Positions 57,199-64,000 of a DNA stretch of 64,000 nucleotides are shown piece after piece. Numbering within the stretch: the stretch's first letter is position 1; the number at the start of each line of letters is the position of its first letter. The translations under genes were made by a program, and so were the position numbers. The notes below the pieces were generated by a model, which saw only the letters and a program-made list of their open reading frames with translations, did not search any database and was not told where the DNA came from. The stretch comes from Neopestalotiopsis rosae (taxonomy: Eukaryota > Ascomycota > Sordariomycetes > Amphisphaeriales > Sporocadaceae). The DNA is taken from NCBI GenBank assembly GCA_023078685.1, contig JALGAS010000013.1:315001-379000 (forward strand). The letters run 5' to 3'.

Positions 57199-58873
57199 AT
57201 GGGCACAACGGAAGTAAAGAGAGGGTCTGAATTGGGACCAACGTCTAGAGAACAAGCCTCCCCTCTCGAAATTCAAGGATCACCGAACAGCCCGCCTCAA
57301 GAGAATGCTGCCTTCTTAGAGAAGCAGACGAGAACAAGGAGGCTTTTCAACGAAAAACAGCTCTTTGCCTTCTCCTTGGTCTACATGGGTACCTGGAGCG
57401 CCGTACCAGCGTGAGCCAAAGGTCAGGACTTCAGGGAGCGCAACCTTAGCTGACCAGTGAACAGCAACATGTACTATTCCATGTACAATGGAGGTCCTTC
57501 GGCCTGGTTCGTCAGTTACATCATCGTCTTGACTGGCGCGCTCTTCCAATGCGCTGCGTTTGGCGAGATTGCTTCGATCCAACCGATTGCAGGCGCCCAG
57601 TACTTCTGGACCTACCACTTTGCACCGCGCTCCACGAAGCGGTTTCTAACGTGGATGCAGGGCTGGATCACTTGGACTGCCTACGTCGCCACATTTGCCA
57701 GTTCTCTCAACTTTGGCACTGCGATCCTAGAAGGCGTGATCGAGCTGAACTACCCAGACTACGAGGTGGTGGGATGGAAGACCACCCTCATTAGTCTCGC
57801 CTCATTGGCAGTCCTTACGCTGGTCAATCTCTACGCTTTTCGGATAGTGCCTTGGTTCGAGCTCTTGTCTGGTGTCATCAACATCATTTTATTTGTGGTG
57901 TTTATCGTCGTATTCCTGGTCATGGCACCCAAGAACGGCGAAGATATTATTGCCACATCAAACATGTCTTCGGGCTGGGACAACTACTTCATTTCCACGC
58001 AAGTAGGCGCGCTATCAAATATATGGCTTTTTATTGGTAATTAAAACAGCCCACTGCTTCAGAAGGATGCCCAGCTCACTGCGATATACAGGATTTGAAG
58101 CAATCATTCACATGGGCGAGGAGACGAAAAATGCCAAAACAATCGTTCCTAGGTCTCTGTTCTGGTCAATAGCAGCGAATGGCGGTCTTGGATTCGTGAT
58201 GCTTATTGTGACACTCTTCTGCATGCCTTCAGTCGATGTCATCCTAGAAGCTGCCAGCCCCATCGTGGCCATCCTGCTCTACATCACCAGATCAACAAGA
58301 GCGACAACGGCACTGGCTGCGTGCCAGTGGCTGCTCAGCTTCTCGGCGACAATGGGCAACGTCGCCTCCGTCTCACGTCTGACGTGGGCATGGTCGCGAG
58401 ATGGCGCCCTGCCCATCTACTTTGGCCATGTAGATGGCAAATATAGCATCCCATTCAGAGCGGTACTTCTGACATCCTTCATTGTTGCCCTCCTCACGCT
58501 TCTCAATCTAAACAGCGAGACATACATTGCACTAGGGGCAATCACCTCGCTGTCTTCCATGGCCATGTATCTCAGCTACGCCATGATCCTAAGTGTGGTT
58601 CTTTATGCTCGTCTTACTGGGCCAATTGAACGAGGTCCATGGAACTGGGGCCGGCAGGGTACACTGATCAACATCGTGGCGCTGGTCTACACAGCATATG
58701 TCCTCATCTGGTTCCCCTTTCCCCAAACACTCCCGGTGGATGCATCAAACATGAATTACTGTGGTCCAGTACTTGGAGCGGTCTTGGTGCTAGCAGTATC
58801 GTTGTGGTTCATTCGCCAAAATCATTGGCAAGGTCCAAATAGAGCCATTGTCGATCTGCAGCTCCGCGAGTAA
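57199..58873 (+). CDS. Amino acid/amine permease, APC superfamily
   Basis: Three exons, 57199-57410, 57465-58036 and 58092-58873, 1566 nt, 521 aa. A hydrophilic N-terminus of about 55 residues precedes some 12 hydrophobic segments. Recognisable parts are LFAFSLVYMGTWSAVPA-NMYYSMYNGGP, GEIASIQPIAGAQYFWTYHF and FEAIIHMGEETKNAKTIVPR, the last being the conserved loop of the fungal choline/GABA-type permease group. Splicing at ATTG|GTAATT...ACAG|GA restores it. Expected role: proton-coupled uptake of an amino acid, GABA, choline or polyamine at the plasma membrane; substrate not determinable. The genes around it are unrelated in type, though a PLP lyase lies 4.3 kb downstream. Confidence 0.9.
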
Positions 58874-59694
58874 ACTTGCTATTGGGTGGCTTCTCCGGAA
58901 AGAGATGGAAAAGCGCAGCCACGGTACGGCTTGCTTCGGCATTTTGTCATTTGTGGCACGAACATCTGTCATGGTCCAGCCACAGCCTTACGAGTCAACG
59001 TCACTCAGTAGAAGTCATTGGGTACTACAACTGTCGTGAACCGGCTTCAGTGCGATGGTGGAACAGCCATTAGCTTTCCTCATTTGCTAGATCCTATAGG
59101 CGGTCTGAGAAGGCGTGAATTGGTGAACAATTTTCTGCTGGTAGATGTGTGTCGTCGCATAAGCTGTTAGGTCCAGATTCCCGGAGCCGGTGGTGGCATT
59201 ATCCTAGCCCTCGAGATTGAGATAACCGAAATGTAGTCTAGATGAGAAAGAAGTCTCAAAATTGGTGTCTCTCGCATGTGTGTCGTCGTCGCTACCACCA
59301 CCACCACCGACACTTCGGACACGCCGGTCTGCGAGGACTGAGAGTATAAGTCGAGCGGGGATGGCTTGAGGCATGGCAAGAATCCTTTCGAATTCAGTCT
59401 CCTCCGAACCACCCACTGTCAGAAGGCATTGATCATTCGTGATAATTAAGTAGTCTCATTGGCAATGTAATCTGCTGCCCAACATCATTCTTGTCTGAAT
59501 GGCGCTTGTCATCCGCACTACACCAGACAGGGCTTTCAACGACGAGCGTCATCATGGTTGAGCGTGCTCATCGTGCTGGACTATAAATATTGTTCCTTCT
59601 CGAACATCTTCAAGCTGGGCCTTGTCTTTCCCTAACCACGACAAGTACTCACAGCCTCTCACCGAGAATACGCGTGCGCACTCATATCACAAAC
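58874..59694. other. Intergenic, promoter of small secreted-protein gene
   Basis: A stretch of 821 bp between two plus-strand genes. A short CCACCA/CGTCGT-type simple tract lies at 59285-59312. A TATA box is at 59582-59590. No other gene supported. Confidence 0.5.
59582..59590 (+). promoter_or_regulatory. TATA box of small secreted-protein gene
   Basis: TATAAATAT, 105 bp upstream of the ATG at 59695. A CT-rich initiator-like stretch (cttgtctttccctaacc) follows at about 59620-59637. A clear TATA box is uncommon in this window, which suggests regulated, possibly strong expression. Confidence 0.6.
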
Positions 59695-60108
59695 ATGGTC
59701 AAACTCATCGCATTTGTCGCCATCGCACTTGCGGGCATCGTCGCCGCCGATGCAGTCATGAAGAATGGGAATGAAGCCAGAAACAAAGTCCAGAAGCGAG
59801 CAAATGTCGACGAAGCCTGGGATTATGATATTTACCACAGCGCCTCGGAAGTTGATGGAGAACTTGATGAACGCAATGTCAAATCATCAAGTCCTCTAGG
59901 TCGTCGTGCAAGTGGCCGTGGCCGCGGCGGACGGGGCGGTCGTCGCGGACTGGTGACCAGGTACAGGCCTGCTGGAAATGTAGGCGGAAGTTACCACGAA
60001 CAGATCAACGCAGAGCTTGACTGGAATGATCAGCCGACTGACGATTCCAAATCTACCGACGAGAAAAGGTTTGCGACACCCGTAAACAAGAATGCTTGTC
60101 CCCAGTAG
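59695..60108 (+). CDS. Small secreted protein with dibasic processing sites
   Basis: Single exon, 137 aa. Residues 1-18 are a clear signal peptide (MVKLIAFVAIALAGIVAA). Kex2-type dibasic sites follow: KR at 34-35, RR at 70-71 and 83-84, KR at 124-125. They would cut the precursor into an acidic, Tyr/Trp-containing piece (ANVDEAWDYDIYHSASE...), a short Arg/Gly-rich piece (ASGRGRGGRGG), a middle piece and a short C-terminal piece (FATPVNKNACPQ). It has a single cysteine, so no disulphide-stabilised fold. It is not recognised as a known family. It could be a processed peptide precursor, an effector-like protein or a cell-surface protein; it lacks the internal sequence repeats of known fungal cyclic-peptide precursors. 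A TATA box precedes it. Confidence 0.75.
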   Translation: MVKLIAFVAIALAGIVAADAVMKNGNEARNKVQKRANVDEAWDYDIYHSASEVDGELDERNVKSSSPLGRRASGRGRGGRGGRRGLVTRYRPAGNVGGSYHEQINAELDWNDQPTDDSKSTDEKRFATPVNKNACPQ

Positions 60109-61205
60109 GGACATAGCAGCGGCAACACATACACAAGATCAACGAACAGGTATGAACACGATAACTTGGATTCGAGTTTAAGAACTACGAATATGTTGAC
60201 AAACCTCTGAACAGGCAATAACGTTATCGTCTCAATAAGGTAAAACCTGGGGATACACTCGTTCAAAATTTGCCTCTGATAAGCGTGGATTAATTTATAT
60301 CGTCAATAGCTGGTCAGGCCGTCACATAAGTCGACAGAGATATAGTCATTCGCTTTCATCACAGTCTTTCATGTTCTTGTATCTACTGGAAAATCATTGA
60401 GAAGACGGACGAACTTGGTTGTCTTTCATCTATACATCAGAGACAGTCACATTGACTCCGTTGAATATGTGAAATTCCTGGAAGCGAGTTTGACCTTTGC
60501 ACCTCGAATCCGCGAATGTTCTAGGCAATGTGAATCTTTGCTTCGTTACCTGCCTTTTGGATATTTTTGGAGTATAAATATATTTGTTATTTGGCTTTAT
60601 GAGTGAACTTTGTAGTTATCTGCTTGGTTGGTCACCCAAGTTTATCGAAAGTTTGGTTCTCCTTTGAGTGAAGTTGCCGACTTTTGTTCTGAACTCTTTA
60701 GAAGGACTTTTCAGGACCCAGAAGAGATCAATTAACTCTGAACATTTCCTTAAAGGGTGGGGCCAGCCACGATCTAATGTTTATGATCCTTGATGAGGCG
60801 CATTTGGGCGGGCGCTATTGCTAGCTCGCGGAGATTTCGGTGGTCAAGGCACAGGGCATTTAGCAGTCTTCAGCTGCACCGTGGCGAGCTGAAAAATAGC
60901 CGCAAGAAGAACTAATCCTTATGTATATTCAGTCTGTGGAAATTTCGCCTGCTGGTGGCTCTAATGTTGACATTTGGCGTCAAAAAAAGAGTAGGGCGCA
61001 AAAGGCAATCTCTTTGCGCGATGAAGAAAATCCACATGCATTTGCTTACATGCCCCTCAAAGCTGTTGGACCTCCCACGTCTATGTCGCATATATGACGG
61101 TTGATCTGACCTACAAGATCTCACGACGACGACTGGACACCACGTCACATTCTTTTTACTAAACTTCTAGTCATTCATTAATCTATATTTTGCGTAACAT
61201 CCGCC
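60109..61205. other. Intergenic
   Basis: 1.1 kb between two secreted-protein genes on the same strand. AT-rich; no open frame with recognisable content, no repeat. It holds the 3' flank of one gene and the promoter of the next. Confidence 0.45.
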
Positions 61206-62618
61206 ATGCGATCTCCTTTCCTGTTCCTCAGCGGGCTCGCCCTGCTGGCCGAAGCTTCGCCGTGCCTTACGTGTACTGAAGATGCATGCTTACGGGGTAC
61301 GCGAATGCCCACCCTTCCAATCGTCCTTTCTCGGTCAATTGCTAACAATGCATCAGCTATTAACACACCAAGCTCCAGCGGCTCTGCTCGGGCGGCTTGT
61401 TCCTCGTTCCTCATGACAACAGTCACACCTGAACCTACGTGAGCTTTTCTCAAGCCGATGCCAACGCTCCGACTAATAATATATAGGACTACAACAATTA
61501 CTCTGACTTCAACTGTGACCGAAGATGTAGTTGAAACAGATGTCAGCACCAGCTCGACTGTGGTCACTTCGGTAGACACGACCACTACATCGGAAACTAC
61601 AACGTTGTCCTTGACATCAACGGAGACGAGCTCAGTCTTTTCAACCCAAATCTCGGTTCATGCAGCAACAAGTACTAGCTACGTTACAGATTTCGCGACT
61701 GTGACAGTCGTCTCAGTCGTCACGGAGACCGCAACTATTTCATCCACCACCACGATCACTCCCGTCAAGAAGCGCCTTGCAACCGCAAGTTCCATTTCCA
61801 GCGACTCGCCCCTAGCTTATAGCGAAGTCTGCACAGACGACTCAGCATACTCCTCGGCCTGCCGCTGCATTGGCGTCAAGCTATCCACCATTACCGCCCC
61901 GGCGCCTGTATCAACGTACACGGTCACCCAAACCAACACTGAGCCTGTGACGGCAACAACGGTTGTAGTCAGTGGTGTCGCCGTCGTGACCGTCGCAACA
62001 GAGACTGTTTCGGTCACCGTCACTTCTACGACGACTGTTACAACCACCATGGTAGTCCCAGTGGTTATCACCGAGGATTTTACAAGCCTTGCAGTCGAGG
62101 TCGATACAACCACGGCTTCAGTGACGGCAACGGCGGTGTCCACTGCCACCGTGACCACTGAACAGGTGGCCACCGCCACAGCGTCCTCCGCATGTGTCAC
62201 ACCGCAATTGGGGTCGAACATCAAGTTCACCATCGCATCCGGCCAGTATGCGGGCTACGTGATTGTTGGATCCTTCGCTAGATCTGCCCTGATAGTATCG
62301 TCGAACCCGGCGGATGCGACTACCTGGAACATTGACAGCTCAGATCATATGCAGTCGGGATCGACGTCAATGTACGCTTTTGTCTACGGCTCCTATTCCA
62401 CCGGCCTCGCGCCCGTGCACTTTGGCACGGAAGCTTCGACCAGTGAGGACTACTATAATCTAATCGGCTGCACCGTCTCCGATGCGAATGTCCTGTCGTG
62501 CAGCTGGCGAGAGTCGTACCGCTACCTCACGGTCAACCCTGCCAACAACATTGTGTATCTTGGCACTTCAGCCAGCTCATCATATACTTCGATCGATCTT
62601 ATCGCTTCCTGTGCTTAG
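61206..62618 (+). CDS. Thr/Val-rich secreted protein, probable wall or surface protein
   Basis: Three exons, 61206-61296, 61357-61438 and 61487-62618, 1305 nt, 434 aa. The N-terminus is a signal peptide (MRSPFLFLSGLALLAEA), then a Cys-containing segment (SPCLTCTEDACLR, CSSFLMTTVTPEP) seen at the front of many mould surface proteins. Residues 60-300 are mainly Thr, Val and Ser in TVT-type runs, likely O-mannosylated and extended. A short Cys-bearing break (CTDDSAYSSACRCIGVK) lies in the middle. The last 140 residues are a distinct, more ordered domain with paired cysteines (IGCTVSDANVLSCSW, ending IASCA). No GPI-attachment tail is visible, so it is probably secreted or wall-associated. Both introns keep phase and use a GTGAGC or GTACGC donor. 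Function unknown. Confidence 0.8.
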
Positions 62619-63217
62619 AGCAGGCATTGAACCACAGACAGGCTCAATGAAGAATTTTGAGCCATGTAAATATGTTAACTGTGTAAAACTCAGTAATATC
62701 AGAAAACTTATACATGAGAGTGAAGAGCCCAAGAATATGCAGACTCAACGTGAGACACTCTTCCGAGTAATGTTGCGACTTGACTTCTGCTGATGATGGT
62801 GGAATTAACATCATAGAATTCCTTCCTTAGTTGCCGATGCGCAACATGGCGGTCGAGTAGCACAACGCCCTTCAGGCGACACTATGGAGAATTCTCAGTT
62901 CTGTTTATTCATACTTTCCTAATAATTATAGAGTACCTCTAACATCTGCTATTTTTACTCCATCGGGAGAAAATACTCGCATCCCGTTCTCGGGCGCGCG
63001 AGTCGAAAGGCGTAAATGACATTGTTGAGAACGCTAGTTACGTAACCGTTATCCACTAAAAAGGTATACTATAGTATAGCATTCTTCGGACATAGTCTGT
63101 CACTTATGGACTCCGACAAGCTCGCATCCGAGGCGAGCTTATTTAATAATAGCAGGGCTGGCCAATCCGATCACTACTTCTCGTAAGCAGACCTCGCGCG
63201 GCCATACTCACTACACA
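62619..63217. other. Intergenic, promoter of PLP-enzyme gene
   Basis: A stretch of 599 bp between two plus-strand genes. AT-rich; the stretch 63057-63083 is an A/T alternation (ataa, tatag words). No gene supported. Confidence 0.45.
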
Positions 63218-64000
63218 ATGTCTTCTGTGCGACGACAGCCCTTTTTCAACGCAAAGCCTGCCGATGGTAGCAGGCTCGCGCCATTTGACTTATCTGCCGT
63301 CACCTCGTTTCACAATAGTCTGCCTGGATATGCACAATCACCACTGGTGGCTCTGCCCAAAGTGGCTGCAGAGTTCGGCATCAAGGGCGTCTACATCAAG
63401 GACGAAAGCAGCCGCTTCGGACTACCTTCCTTCAAGATTCTCGGCGCATCCTACGGCGCCTACTACGCCCTGGTGACAAGCCTGGGACTGAGTCTGAATT
63501 GCGGCATTGATACCTTGGTGTCAAAAGCCAGGGAGAATGGCTCGGTTCTCTTTGCTGCGACTGATGGAAACCACGGGAGAGCTGTCGCCTTCATGGCAAA
63601 GCTGCTCTCGATCGAGGCGCGCATATATGTCCCGCGCAGCCTTGATGAGTACACCAAAGGCGCCATCGCCGGAGAGGGAGCCAAAGTCATTGTTGGGCCC
63701 GGAGACTACGACCAGGTCGTTGTATTTGCGGCCGAAGCAGCAAAGGCATGTCCCGGCGGCGTCTTGGTCCAAGACACCTCGTTCCCAGGCTATGAAGACG
63801 TGCCCGCCAGAATCGTCGAGGGCTACTCTACCATCTTTAGAGAGATTGATGAGCAGCTAGCCGAGCAGAACCTCGACATTGATCTGGTCATCAGTCCTGC
63901 CGGAGTCGGCTCCTTGGCACACTCTGTACTTCGATACTACAAATCTCCAGAGAGAACGTCGCGGTCAAAGATCCTGACTGTCGAGCCCGACACGGCAGCG
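63218..64000 (+). CDS. Diaminopropionate ammonia-lyase-like PLP enzyme (5' part)
   Basis: Open from ATG 63218 to the window end without stop or intron, 261 codons; the 3' part lies outside. It belongs to the fold-type II (tryptophan synthase beta) PLP family. The segment KDESSRFGLPSFKILGASYG carries the expected PLP lysine (K73), and ATDGNHGRAVAFMAKLL is the phosphate/asparagine loop (N, G, H, G). This pattern is that of diaminopropionate ammonia-lyase (DpaL/YgeX), which breaks 2,3-diaminopropionate into pyruvate and ammonia; threonine/serine dehydratase-type enzymes are the main alternatives. Intact ATG context cacaATGt. No targeting peptide, so cytosolic. Function in a mould is unclear: degradation of a non-protein amino acid for nitrogen is plausible. 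Confidence 0.85.
   Translation, partial: MSSVRRQPFFNAKPADGSRLAPFDLSAVTSFHNSLPGYAQSPLVALPKVAAEFGIKGVYIKDESSRFGLPSFKILGASYGAYYALVTSLGLSLNCGIDTLVSKARENGSVLFAATDGNHGRAVAFMAKLLSIEARIYVPRSLDEYTKGAIAGEGAKVIVGPGDYDQVVVFAAEAAKACPGGVLVQDTSFPGYEDVPARIVEGYSTIFREIDEQLAEQNLDIDLVISPAGVGSLAHSVLRYYKSPERTSRSKILTVEPDTAA

Overview
The window is nuclear DNA of a filamentous ascomycete (Pezizomycotina, probably Sordariomycetes). Three things point there: single-copy eukaryotic genes with short introns (about 49-67 nt, one of 174 nt, most GT-AG with CTAAC-like branch sites), family types typical of moulds (STAND/NACHT NTPase, Clr5-domain protein, 14-TM MFS pump, fungal zf-HIT Vps71), and long low-complexity intergenic DNA. 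The lineage is inferred from protein character, since no search could be run. I rebuilt exon joins by hand from splice signals and reading phase; every spliced model below has a total coding length divisible by three.

Layout. 1-6.95 kb: no supportable gene. 6.95-21.0 kb: a dense housekeeping block with SF3b1 (splicing), tRNA-Lys(CTT), ARPC2 (Arp2/3), Utp12 (small-subunit processome), ribosomal protein uS15/Rps13, the COMPASS subunit Sdc1 and an AT-hook protein. 21.4-26.2 kb: an MFS transporter and the FAN1 DNA-repair nuclease. 26.2-36.7 kb: about 10.4 kb of gene-poor DNA rich in TG/CA, poly-C and TAGGTA-type low-complexity sequence, with one serine/proline-rich conserved-type ORF in the middle. 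36.7-44.6 kb: Vps71/Swc6 and the Swr1 ATPase in tandem (two subunits of the same H2A.Z-depositing complex), then a complex I NDUFB8-like subunit divergent from Swr1. 45.1-64 kb: a more accessory stretch with a large STAND NTPase, an AtzA/TrzN-like amidohydrolase, a small two-exon orphan, a Clr5 protein, an APC-family permease, a small secreted dibasic-site protein, a Thr/Val-rich secreted protein, and the 5' part of a diaminopropionate ammonia-lyase-like PLP enzyme cut by the window end.

How genes relate. Swr1+Vps71 act in one complex, and Sdc1 is also a chromatin-complex subunit; Utp12 and Rps13 both serve the small ribosomal subunit. The permease, amidohydrolase and PLP lyase could serve nitrogen-compound uptake and breakdown, but they lie 5-11 kb apart with unrelated genes between them, so a pathway is only a suggestion. 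I see no CRISPR array, rRNA, intact transposon or polyketide/NRPS cluster. The least explained items are the STAND protein with a long C-terminus lacking visible repeats, the small secreted dibasic-site precursor, the gene-poor island with a diverged duplication and a tRNA-like relic, and a GC-AG intron in ARPC2.
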